A stretch of 8,455 nucleotides of DNA from Candidatus Omnitrophota bacterium (GTDB taxonomy: Bacteria; NPL-UPA2; BS750m-G34), in contig JADHWT010000044.1 in the NCBI GenBank assembly GCA_016783345.1, forward strand, positions 1 through 8,455, in the 5' to 3' direction. Each line of letters begins with the position of its first letter. Positions within the stretch are counted from its first letter, which is position 1. The notes beneath the pieces were generated by a model. It saw only the letters and a program-made list of their open reading frames with translations, did not search any database and was not told the origin of the DNA. The position numbers were made by a program, and so were the translations under genes. Below, in pieces: positions 1 through 7,072 of the stretch.

Positions 1-1550
1 GGAAGGGACCTGACTTGATTTAAGATGTCCGGGGAGAGGGGTTCGTCAATATTTAAAACAGTAATGGCCCTCTTTCCCTTTTCCTTCCGGCCGCATGTCA
101 TGCCGGCGATATTGACTCCCTTTTCCCCTAAAAGACCGCCGACATCCCCTATTACGCCCGGCCGGTCGTCATTAACCAGAATGAGCATAGACCCTTTAGG
201 AACAGCATCAACATGAAAACCATTAATACGCACAATACGCGGATCATCCTGGCCAAAAATGGTCCCGCATAAAGACCACTCTTCTTTACTGCCTTTGCCG
301 ACAACAGTAATGAGATTCGCAAAATCTTCTAAATAATTCGTCTTTGTCTCAATAATCTCTATGCCCCGTTCTTTAGCCAGAAGATGGGCGTTAATATAAT
401 TTACAGTCTCTCCCATCACAGGTCTTAGTAACCCAACTAAGAGACCTGTGGTCAAGGGTTTTGTGTCAAAACTGGTCAATTCTCCGTTATATCTTACTTC
501 TACCTGGGATAGATGACTCTGCAGAAGCCCGGTTAAAAGCTGGCCTAATTTCTCATTTAACTGGCAATAAGGACGCAGTTTAATCTCCAGATCCTGCGGG
601 AGACTCATAAAATTAACTGCGTTTCTGATTATTCCTTTTTTTAAAAAATCTATAATCTGCCGGGCAACAGTTACAGCCACCCCTGTCTGCGCCTCTCTGG
701 TTGATGCCCCCAGGTGAGGGGTAAAGAGACAATTATCCAGTTCAAACAAAGGACTTTTTGTAACAGGTTCCTTTTCATAAACGTCTAACGCGGCTCCTGC
801 GACTTTTCCATCTTTTAATGCCTCATAAAGAGCAGTCTCATCGACAATCCCGCCTCTTGCGCAATTTATTATCCTCACACCGGGTTTAACCCTTGATAAA
901 AAATCTTTGTTGATAAGATGCCGGGTTTCTTTAGTAAGAGGGGTATGGACAGTGATATAATCTGCTTTTTGAGAAATTATATCAAGCTCAGCCATCTTTA
1001 CCCCCAGCCTTTTAGCCTTATCCGAAGAGATATAGGGGTCATATCCTATCACATCCATTCCCAGTCCTCTGGCCAGCTTAGCTACCTCCCCTCCGACCTG
1101 TCCTAAGCCGATTACGCCCAGAACTTTTCCTGAAATTTCTATACCTACGAACTTATTTTTCTCCCAGCGCCCCTGCCGTATGGAAAGGTCTGCCTTAGAA
1201 ATATTTCTGGATAAGGCCAAGATCAAGGTAATGGTGTGTTCCGCGGTAGAGGTAGTATTTCCCTGCGGTGTATTCATAACAATAATCCCGCGCCGTGTAG
1301 CAGCATCAAGACAGATGTTGTCTACACCTACCCCTGCACGTCCTATAACCTTCAAGTCCGGAGCGGAATTGATTATTCCCTCGGTTAATTTAGTCTCACT
1401 GCGGACAATTACACCCTGGCAATCTTTTAAGATATGTCTCAATTCTTCAGGAGAAGGTTTTGGTTTTACTATTACCTCAATACCTTCCTCTTTATTGAGG
1501 ACCTCTATCCCCTTGGGATCTAAAGAATCAGTTGCTAATATCTTTATCAT
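1..1550 (-). CDS. serA: D-3-phosphoglycerate dehydrogenase, long ACT-domain form (3' end cut by window edge)
   Basis: SerA oxidises 3-phosphoglycerate to 3-phosphohydroxypyruvate with NAD+, the first step of serine (and hence glycine) synthesis in the cytoplasm. I translated it from the ATG at 1548-1550; 516 codons are visible with no stop before the edge. Residues ~1-305 are the D-2-hydroxyacid dehydrogenase catalytic and NAD domains. The Rossmann motif GLGQVG is at 148-153 with the NAD-selective Asp at 171, and the catalytic set is Arg232 (in CARGG), Glu261 and His279 (in TPHLGAST). Residues ~315-450 are the intervening domain of long-form enzymes (LLAKERGIEI at ~390). From ~454 an ACT domain begins (LVNDDRPGVIGDVG), usually the site of serine feedback control. 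Compared with the ~525-residue family, only about ten residues are missing. It starts 10 nt after the present kbl stop, with a weak AGAAG as ribosome binding site. It is the last visible gene of the operon. Confidence 0.96.
   Translation of the reverse strand, partial: MIKILATDSLDPKGIEVLNKEEGIEVIVKPKPSPEELRHILKDCQGVIVRSETKLTEGIINSAPDLKVIGRAGVGVDNICLDAATRRGIIVMNTPQGNTTSTAEHTITLILALSRNISKADLSIRQGRWEKNKFVGIEISGKVLGVIGLGQVGGEVAKLARGLGMDVIGYDPYISSDKAKRLGVKMAELDIISQKADYITVHTPLTKETRHLINKDFLSRVKPGVRIINCARGGIVDETALYEALKDGKVAGAALDVYEKEPVTKSPLFELDNCLFTPHLGASTREAQTGVAVTVARQIIDFLKKGIIRNAVNFMSLPQDLEIKLRPYCQLNEKLGQLLTGLLQSHLSQVEVRYNGELTSFDTKPLTTGLLVGLLRPVMGETVNYINAHLLAKERGIEIIETKTNYLEDFANLITVVGKGSKEEWSLCGTIFGQDDPRIVRINGFHVDAVPKGSMLILVNDDRPGVIGDVGGLLGEKGVNIAGMTCGRKEKGKRAITVLNIDEPLSPDILNQVRSL
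417..450 (-). repeat. Inverted repeat inside serA (possible hairpin)
   Basis: On the plus strand, CACAGGTCT (417-425) plus TAGT (426-429) pairs with ACTA (436-439) plus AGACCTGTG (442-450). The loop is AACCCA and there is a 2-nt bulge at 440-441, giving 13 paired bases. It lies in the intervening-domain region of serA (LLVGLLRPVMGE), where the protein aligns with the family without an insertion, so it is not an inserted element. There is no U-tract. Its function is unknown and it may be chance. Confidence 0.5.
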
Positions 1551-1560
1551 TTATATTCTT

Positions 1561-2790
1561 CTAGCTTTGCATGGCTTCGCCTAAAACTCCAAGCGCATAG
1601 TTTATATCATCTTTAGTATGGGAAGCTCCGATTTGAAACCTTATACATTCATCACCTTTGGGAACTACAGGATATTTTAAGCCCACTACCAGGATACCTT
1701 TTTCTTTAAGGAAACTTACCAGGTCTATTGTCTTTTGAGTATCCCTGATCATTACCGGCACAATAGGATGCTCGCCTTTAATGGTTTCATATCCGAGATT
1801 AGTTACTCCTTCCTTAAAGTAATTGGTCATCTCACTTAAGTATCTTAACATCTTCCTGCCTCTTTCACTATCTAAAATCTCTACTCCCTTTAAAGCTGCC
1901 GCTGCCTCTCCGGGAGTAATAGGATTGGAGTATATGTAAAATGGAGATGTCTCCCTCAGGAACTCTATAATCTTATTACTGCTTACAACATATCCCCCGT
2001 TTACTCCAAATGCCTTACCAAGGGTAGATACTAATACATCCACCCCGTCTTCTTCACTCACCTCACATGTCCCCCTGCCTGTTTTTCCGTATGCACCTAC
2101 CCCATGCGAATCATCCACTATAGTAATGATACCTTCCTCAAATTCTGAATGGTATTTTATCGCCATGTCCATTATCTTTTTAAGGTCAGCGTAGTCACCT
2201 CTCATGCTGAATACCCCGTCTGTTACTATTATAAGACGCTGACCGGCCCCAATAGATTCTTCTATTTTTATCTTCAATGCATCCATATTTAAATGGGCAT
2301 ATATCTTCTTGTCTTTTGGCTTAGAGAGTCTGATAGCATTAATTATAGAGTTATGATTTAGTTCATCGCTTATAACTATTGTTCCCTTAGAAATTAGAGG
2401 CGAAAGGACACCACAGACAGTCATATATGCTGAGCTAAATATCATGCATGCCTCTCTTTTGTGAAAGGCAGCTAACTTTTTTTCTATTTCTACGTGGGGC
2501 TTAAATGTGCCATGAATAAAACGCACAGCCCCCGGCCCGACCCCGAATTTTTCTGATGCCTGTGTTTCTGCTTCTATCAGCTCTTGCCTTAAACTCATCC
2601 CAAGGTAAGAGTTGGAGTCCATCTTGATAAACTCTTTACCAGGGTCTTCACTTATTATATATCTCGGCCCTTTATCCCCTTGAGGTTTTTTTATTTCTAA
2701 TATTACCGATTCTTTCCCTTTACTCGCGCCTTTTTTCTTAAGCCCGGCTAATTGTTCCGCTAATACTTTTTCTAATTTATTGATAGGCAT
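1561..2790 (-). CDS. kbl: 2-amino-3-ketobutyrate CoA ligase (glycine C-acetyltransferase)
   Basis: This PLP enzyme of the alpha-oxoamine synthase family cleaves 2-amino-3-oxobutyrate with CoA into glycine and acetyl-CoA, the second step of threonine breakdown after Tdh. It has 409 residues (E. coli Kbl has 398). Visible fold-type I landmarks are NSYLGMS near 60, GPGAVRFIHGT at 85-95, DDSHGVGAYG at 226-235, the Schiff-base Lys259 in STLGKAFG, and the C-terminal YPVVPKGDECIRFQ. YPVVPKG favours Kbl over its relatives BioF and HemA, and the adjacent tdh gene settles it. The start is ATG at 2788-2790, 16 nt after the tdh stop; the only Shine-Dalgarno-like match is a distant AGGA. The last residues, GEAMQS and the TAG stop, come from an interspersed repeat. 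Without it the protein would end LEEYK, with a TGA overlapping the serA start. The catalytic core is intact. Confidence 0.96.
   Translation of the reverse strand: MPINKLEKVLAEQLAGLKKKGASKGKESVILEIKKPQGDKGPRYIISEDPGKEFIKMDSNSYLGMSLRQELIEAETQASEKFGVGPGAVRFIHGTFKPHVEIEKKLAAFHKREACMIFSSAYMTVCGVLSPLISKGTIVISDELNHNSIINAIRLSKPKDKKIYAHLNMDALKIKIEESIGAGQRLIIVTDGVFSMRGDYADLKKIMDMAIKYHSEFEEGIITIVDDSHGVGAYGKTGRGTCEVSEEDGVDVLVSTLGKAFGVNGGYVVSSNKIIEFLRETSPFYIYSNPITPGEAAAALKGVEILDSERGRKMLRYLSEMTNYFKEGVTNLGYETIKGEHPIVPVMIRDTQKTIDLVSFLKEKGILVVGLKYPVVPKGDECIRFQIGASHTKDDINYALGVLGEAMQS
1562..1583 (-). repeat. Short interspersed element, copy 1 (3' end of kbl, one base short)
   Basis: The minus strand reads TA, then GGCGAAGCCATGCAAAGC, then TA. 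This is the shared 19-nt element lacking one A in its GAAA, and both TA flanks are present. It supplies the last codons and stop of kbl (GEAMQS, TAG). With the missing A restored, the frame would continue through LEEYK to a TGA overlapping the serA ATG. Confidence 0.85.
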
Positions 2791-2806
2791 AAAAATAAGC
2801 TTTTTC

Positions 2807-3865
2807 CTATTCGCTCCAGTCCAGAATGACTTTTCCTGATTTTCCGGAATTCATAACCTCAAATCCCTCTTTAAACGAACTATACTTGAAACGATGGGTT
2901 ATTACCGGAGATATATCAAGACCCGATTGAATCATTACCGTCATCTTATACCAGGTCTCGTACATTTCACGTCCATAAATACCTTTGATAGTGAGACTGT
3001 TAAAAATAATCCGGTTCCAGTCAACTTTGGTATCCTGAGGTAAAAGACCCAACACAGCGATCTTCCCGCCGTGGGCCATAGTCGGGATCATCTGCTCCAG
3101 GGCTTTGGCGCTGCCTGACATCTCCAATCCCACATCAAAACCTTCCTTCATACCAAGCTCTTTCATAGTATCCTTAAGTGACTTTTTAGCTTTGCATGGC
3201 TTTCGCCTACTGATATCAATGGCCAGTGTAGCCCCCATTTTTTTTGCGAGCGCAAGGCGGTAGGGGTTAAGATCTGTAACAACAATAAAGCGCGCCCCGG
3301 CATGTTTTACAATCGCGGTGGCCATTATCCCTATAGGACCTGCACCGGTAATAAGGACATCTTCGCCGAGGACATCGAAAGACAATGCCGAATGTGTTGC
3401 GTTTCCGAATGGATCAAAGCATGAAAGCACATCAAGCGGTATATTCGGGTCGCAATACCAAACATTTGTATCCGGTAAGACCAGATATTCAGCAAAGGCG
3501 CCGTCCCGGTTAACCCCTATACCTTTTGTATGAGGACACAAGTTCCGGCGGCCGGCCAGGCAATTCCTGCAGCGGCCGCAAACCAGGTGTCCCTCACCGC
3601 TAACAATATCGCCCACCTTGAAATCCTTGACATAGCCGCCTATATTTTCGATTACGCCGACAAACTCATGGCCTATGGTCATTGGGACATTAATTGTCTT
3701 CTGGGCCCATTCGTCCCAGTTGTAAATATGTAAATCCGTACCGCAAATAGAAGTTTTTAGAATTTTTATCAAAACATCATGCGGGCCTGTTTCAGGGATT
3801 GGAACTTTTTCGAGCCAGAGCCCTGGTTCGGCTTTTGTCTTAACAAGCGCCTTCATAGTTTTCAT
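2807..3865 (-). CDS. tdh: L-threonine 3-dehydrogenase, zinc-dependent
   Basis: Tdh oxidises L-threonine to 2-amino-3-oxobutyrate with NAD+, feeding Kbl. It is a medium-chain zinc alcohol dehydrogenase. The catalytic zinc ligand Cys41 is in SICGTDLHIYNWDEW and GHE is at 65-67. The structural zinc cysteines are 96, 99, 102 and 110, the Rossmann motif GAGPIG is at 174-179, and the C-terminal half (GIYGREMYETWYKM, then SGKSGKVILDW) closely matches E. coli Tdh. I chose the ATG at 3863-3865 (352 residues) because AAGGAG lies 7 nt upstream and the protein then starts like the family (MKTMKALVK). An ATG at 3904, overlapping the gcvPB stop, would add 13 residues, but they only translate a hairpin and the Shine-Dalgarno. 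Residues 220-226 (RRKPCKA) are an extra block encoded by an interspersed repeat. Without it, DISKKSLKDTM aligns gap-free with NVAKENLNDVM of E. coli Tdh, as recalled. Confidence 0.96.
   Translation of the reverse strand: MKTMKALVKTKAEPGLWLEKVPIPETGPHDVLIKILKTSICGTDLHIYNWDEWAQKTINVPMTIGHEFVGVIENIGGYVKDFKVGDIVSGEGHLVCGRCRNCLAGRRNLCPHTKGIGVNRDGAFAEYLVLPDTNVWYCDPNIPLDVLSCFDPFGNATHSALSFDVLGEDVLITGAGPIGIMATAIVKHAGARFIVVTDLNPYRLALAKKMGATLAIDISRRKPCKAKKSLKDTMKELGMKEGFDVGLEMSGSAKALEQMIPTMAHGGKIAVLGLLPQDTKVDWNRIIFNSLTIKGIYGREMYETWYKMTVMIQSGLDISPVITHRFKYSSFKEGFEVMNSGKSGKVILDWSE
3187..3209 (-). repeat. Short interspersed element, copy 2 (in frame inside tdh)
   Basis: The minus strand reads TA, GGCGAAAGCCATGCAAAGC, TA: the complete 19-nt element with both TA flanks. 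It is translated in a different frame from the gcvT copy and gives RRKPCKA at residues 220-226 of Tdh. Deleting 21 bp restores a gap-free match to the enzyme family. Confidence 0.9.
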
Positions 3866-3872
3866 CAGTAGT

Positions 3873-3878
3873 CTCCTT
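3873..3878 (-). promoter_or_regulatory. Ribosome binding site deciding the tdh start
   Basis: AAGGAG stands 7 nt upstream of the ATG at 3863-3865. It supports this start over the in-frame ATG at 3904, which lies upstream of the site. Confidence 0.85.
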
Positions 3879-3901
3879 TTTAGGGAACAGTCCCCATTTT
3901 T
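3877..3901 (-). repeat. REP-like palindrome between gcvPB and tdh
   Basis: On the minus strand GGGGA-CTG-TTCCC (3883-3895) can form a 5-bp hairpin with one G-U pair and a 3-nt loop. It is flanked by A-rich runs and fills most of the 35-nt gap between the gcvPB stop and the tdh start. The shape resembles GGGGACTGTCCC-type palindromes that I recall near REP-associated Y1 transposases in environmental genomes; this is from memory and unverified. It lacks a U-tract and is followed at once by the tdh Shine-Dalgarno, so it is unlikely to be a terminator. Confidence 0.5.
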
Positions 3902-5343
3902 CATACCCGTAAATCCATTTCTCTGGCAGCAGCGGTTTCATCAAGACGGGATATTGGTGTGGATACTGGCGCAGAATGAAGTAAATCAGGATTTTTTTCT
4001 GCCTCCTCGGCTATCTTAATCATTGCCTCAATAAAGGCGTCAATGGTCTCTTTCGATTCTGTCTCTGTCGGCTCAATCATCATTGCCTCTTCCACAATTA
4101 ATGGGAAATAAACTGTAGGGGGATGAAATCCGTAATCAATAAGTCTCTTGGCGATATCAATTGCGTGAACCCCTTTCTTCATCTGTCTGGAAGCTGAAAA
4201 CACACATTCGTGCATACATGTCCTGTCATAGGGTAAATGATAATGAGTTTTAAGTTTTTCTTTAATATAATTGGCATTGAGCACAGCATTTTCACTTACC
4301 TTTTTTAGTCCCTCCCCTCCCAGAGACAGGATATATGTATAGGCCTTAAGGATTACTCCGAAATTGCCATAAAAAGGCGCTACATAACCGATAGAAGACG
4401 GACGTTCATATTCAAGCGCATAAGTCCCGTCTCTCCGCTTGATTACTAAAGAGATAGGCAGAAATTTTTTGAGCTTTTCCTTTACCCCTACCGGGCCTGC
4501 TCCGGGTCCGCCGCCGCCGTGCGGAGTGCCAAAGGTTTTATGTAAATTGACATGCATTAAATCAAATCCGATAGAAGCTGGCTTGGATTTACCAAGTATG
4601 GCATTTAGATTCGCGCCGTCACAATACATCAGGGCATCAACTTCATGAACTTTATCAGCAATCTTCTTTATCTCGGGATTAAAAAGTCCCAGGGTATTAG
4701 GGCATGTAAGCATTACCGCAGCTACTTCATTATCCAGGACCTTCATGAATTCCCGGTAACCCATCACCCCATGCTCATTGGACGGCACTGACTCAACCCT
4801 ATAACCGGCAATAGCCGCGCTGGCCGGATTAGTCCCATGGGCAGAATCAGGAATAATAACCTTGGTCTTTTTATTGCCTTTGGCCTTGTGGTATGCGGCA
4901 ATTATCATTATCCCGGTAAGTTCGCCATGCGCGCCTGCTAATGGCTGCATAGTAAATTCTGCCATACCGGTAAGTTCGGAAAGGAATTGCTCGGTTTCAT
5001 AGATTACCTGTAACGCGCCCTGGGTCAATAACCCGCCGGGCCGAAGCTGCGGTAAGAGCGGATGTAAGGCAGTAAAACCATTGTATCTGGCGACCTCTTC
5101 TCCTATCTTGGGATTATATTTCATTGTGCACGACCCCAGAGGATAGAAGTTTGTATCCACCCCGAAATTATTCTCGGAGAGTTCTATAAAATGGCGGATA
5201 ACCTCCATCTCTGATACTTCCGGAAGCCGGGCAGGAGATTTACGAAACAGTTTTTCAGGTATCTCCGCCTTATTCGGGACATCGAGTTCAGGTAATTTTA
5301 CACCCCGCCTTCCTTGAGCGCCTTTATTAAATATGAGTTTCAT
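3901..5343 (-). CDS. gcvPB: Glycine dehydrogenase (decarboxylating) subunit 2, P-protein beta half
   Basis: GcvPB is the PLP-binding half of the split P-protein. With GcvPA it decarboxylates glycine and transfers the aminomethyl group to the lipoyl arm of GcvH. At 480 residues it has the usual length. Landmarks are NFYPLGSCTMKYNP at 65-78, PLAGAHGELTG near 134-144, PDSAHGTNPASA at 165-176, CDGANLNA at 241-248, and the Schiff-base Lys269 in HVNLHKTFGTPHGGGGPG. The ending STPISRLDETAAAR is typical. The start codon lies one nucleotide after the gcvPA stop and only a weak upstream GGA is visible, so translation is probably coupled. No insertion or frameshift is apparent. Confidence 0.97.
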   Translation of the reverse strand: MKLIFNKGAQGRRGVKLPELDVPNKAEIPEKLFRKSPARLPEVSEMEVIRHFIELSENNFGVDTNFYPLGSCTMKYNPKIGEEVARYNGFTALHPLLPQLRPGGLLTQGALQVIYETEQFLSELTGMAEFTMQPLAGAHGELTGIMIIAAYHKAKGNKKTKVIIPDSAHGTNPASAAIAGYRVESVPSNEHGVMGYREFMKVLDNEVAAVMLTCPNTLGLFNPEIKKIADKVHEVDALMYCDGANLNAILGKSKPASIGFDLMHVNLHKTFGTPHGGGGPGAGPVGVKEKLKKFLPISLVIKRRDGTYALEYERPSSIGYVAPFYGNFGVILKAYTYILSLGGEGLKKVSENAVLNANYIKEKLKTHYHLPYDRTCMHECVFSASRQMKKGVHAIDIAKRLIDYGFHPPTVYFPLIVEEAMMIEPTETESKETIDAFIEAMIKIAEEAEKNPDLLHSAPVSTPISRLDETAAAREMDLRV

Positions 5344-5344
5344 T

Positions 5345-6676
5345 TTACAATACGTTTTCCAATGACTCTTTTAAAAGTCCGATTTCTTCTTTAGTCCTTT
5401 TCTCAGTAACTGCAACAAGCATGCATCGCTCCATCCCCTTGTAGTAACGTCCTAAAGGAAATCCGGCAGCAAAACCTTTCTCAACAAGCGCAGCAATGGC
5501 ATCGCCGGCATCTCCCGTAAGCTCAACAGTAAATTCATTAAAAAAAGGCTGCGAAAATTTTTTCTTAACATTGGAAATTTCAGTAAGGCGCTTAGAGGTA
5601 TAGGCGGCTTTATCAGCGCATAACTCAGCAACCTCCTTGAACCCTTCTTTTCCGAGTAGAGTGAGATACACAAGGGCCTGTAATGCGCAGAGGGTTTCAT
5701 TGGTGCAGATATTTGAAGTGGCTTTCTCCCGACGAATATGCTGTTCCCTGGTTTGTAAGGTAAGCACAAAACCTTCCCTGCCTTTATTATCATGAGCCTT
5801 GCCGACAATCCTGCCCGGCATCTTGCGCACATATTTTTTTGACGTACCCATAAATCCAAGATACGGCCCGCCGAATGATAATGGCAGGCCTAAACTCTGG
5901 CCTTCACCGGTAGCTATATCTATTCCCATCTCACCCGGTGTCTTTAATATACCCAATGAAACTGGATACACAGAGGAGATAACCAAGGCGCCTGCCTGAT
6001 GCGCCTTCTCCACAATATCAGTGAAATCATCTATACATCCGAAAAAATTCGGGTTCTGCAGAATAACAGCCGAAGTATCCTTATCCAGCTCTTTTTTAAC
6101 CAATTCCCTGTTTACTATTCCATTGTGAGTGGGTATCTCTACAAACTCTAATGAGAGGTTACTGGTATAACAATGCAGCATCTTACGGTATATAGGGCTC
6201 ACCCCTTCGTCAACAATAATTTTTCTTCTCCCGGTAATACGCACACTCATCATTGCAGCTTCATATAATGCAGTGCCGCCGTCGTATAAAGAGGCATTGG
6301 ATACCTCCATATTAGTTAAACGGCATATTGCCGACTGATATTCATATATTGCCTGCAGTACCCCCTGGGAGATTTCCGGCTGATACGGGGTATAGGCAGT
6401 ATAAAACTCACTGCGTGATATTATTGTATCAACTGCAGCGGGTATATAGTGGTCATAAAATCCGCCTCCAAGAAAAGAGATAAGATCAGTGGCATTTTTC
6501 CGGGCAAGCAATTGCAGGTGTTGCCTGAGCTCAAGCTCGGATTTAGCTTCAGGCAGGTTAAATGAGAATGACTTTAAATTTTTAGGGATTATATCAAACA
6601 GCTCATCAATAGAATCTAATCCTAATGCAGAAAGCATCTCCCTGCGTTGAGTATCAGTATTGGCAATATAGGTCAT
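5345..6676 (-). CDS. gcvPA: Glycine dehydrogenase (decarboxylating) subunit 1, P-protein alpha half
   Basis: GcvPA is the N-terminal half of the split P-protein and forms a heterotetramer with GcvPB in the glycine cleavage complex. It has 443 residues, the normal size. Family landmarks are FLGGGFYDHYIPAAVD near 68-83, FYTAYTPYQPEISQG, SLYDGGTALYEAAMM, QNPNFFG, the glycine-rich GEGQSLGLPLSFGGPYLG, and QTREQHIRREKATSNICTN. The alpha half carries no PLP lysine, as expected. The ATG at 6674-6676 has GAGGG 7 nt upstream, inside the end of gcvH, and follows the gcvH stop by 3 nt. The split gene is common in Firmicutes, Thermotogae, archaea and many candidate phyla, unlike the single-chain GcvP of E. 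coli. Confidence 0.97.
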   Translation of the reverse strand: MTYIANTDTQRREMLSALGLDSIDELFDIIPKNLKSFSFNLPEAKSELELRQHLQLLARKNATDLISFLGGGFYDHYIPAAVDTIISRSEFYTAYTPYQPEISQGVLQAIYEYQSAICRLTNMEVSNASLYDGGTALYEAAMMSVRITGRRKIIVDEGVSPIYRKMLHCYTSNLSLEFVEIPTHNGIVNRELVKKELDKDTSAVILQNPNFFGCIDDFTDIVEKAHQAGALVISSVYPVSLGILKTPGEMGIDIATGEGQSLGLPLSFGGPYLGFMGTSKKYVRKMPGRIVGKAHDNKGREGFVLTLQTREQHIRREKATSNICTNETLCALQALVYLTLLGKEGFKEVAELCADKAAYTSKRLTEISNVKKKFSQPFFNEFTVELTGDAGDAIAALVEKGFAAGFPLGRYYKGMERCMLVAVTEKRTKEEIGLLKESLENVL

Positions 6677-6679
6677 TGT

Positions 6680-7072
6680 TCAACCCTCTTTGGGAATATC
6701 CTGAATAAATTTTTCATATTCTTCTTTAGAGAGAAGATTATCAAGTTCGCTCTGCTCTTTAAGTTTTACCCTTATTATCCACCCATCTCCATGCGGATCT
6801 TTAACAACTTTATCAACACTTGTATTAACGGCTTCGTTTACAGCTATTACCTCTCCGCTTACGGGTGAATTTAGCTCAAACACCGCCTTGACAGATTCAA
6901 TCGTCCCAAACGGAGAATCCTTTGTAACTTTAGCGCCTATTGAAGGAAGCTCGATAAAGACTATGTCTTTCAATTTCTCAACTGCATAGCGAGTTATACC
7001 AATAACCGCTTCCCCGTCTTCATTCTTAACCCATTCATGGGTCTTAGTATATTTTAATTCTTTTGGATACAT
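6680..7072 (-). CDS. gcvH: Glycine cleavage system H protein
   Basis: GcvH is the lipoyl carrier that shuttles the aminomethyl group from P-protein to T-protein and is reoxidised by lipoamide dehydrogenase. It has 130 residues, the normal size. It begins MYPKELKYTKTHEWV, with lipoyl Lys62 in GTIESVKAVFELNSPVSG and the usual C-terminal DGWIIRVK. The start ATG (7070-7072) lies inside the 3' end of gcvT (19-bp overlap). No Shine-Dalgarno stands at normal distance: the best match, AAAGGGA at 7099-7105, is 26 nt upstream because an interspersed repeat lies between. Without the 21 inserted bases the spacing would be 5 nt. The protein itself is unaffected, but its translation may depend more on coupling to gcvT. 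Confidence 0.97.
   Translation of the reverse strand: MYPKELKYTKTHEWVKNEDGEAVIGITRYAVEKLKDIVFIELPSIGAKVTKDSPFGTIESVKAVFELNSPVSGEVIAVNEAVNTSVDKVVKDPHGDGWIIRVKLKEQSELDNLLSKEEYEKFIQDIPKEG

Noticed and set aside
1180..1584. Plus-strand 134-codon open frame antisense to serA
   Set aside because: It is the shadow of a well-conserved serA; the composition does not resemble a protein family and there is no ribosome binding site. The other plus-strand frames fail likewise.
2791..2806. AAAAAGCTTATTTTT between tdh and kbl as a terminator
   Set aside because: It is AT-only apart from the AGCT centre, the pairing is imperfect and the gap is just 16 nt within a co-directional operon.
3866..3904. Longer tdh starting at the ATG overlapping the gcvPB stop
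   Set aside because: The 13 added residues translate a hairpin and the Shine-Dalgarno. AAGGAG at 7 nt supports the ATG at 3863-3865, and the shorter protein matches the family start.
5452..5859. Second minus-strand frame inside gcvPA
   Set aside because: It lies out of frame within a complete, conserved gcvPA and has no recognisable domain.
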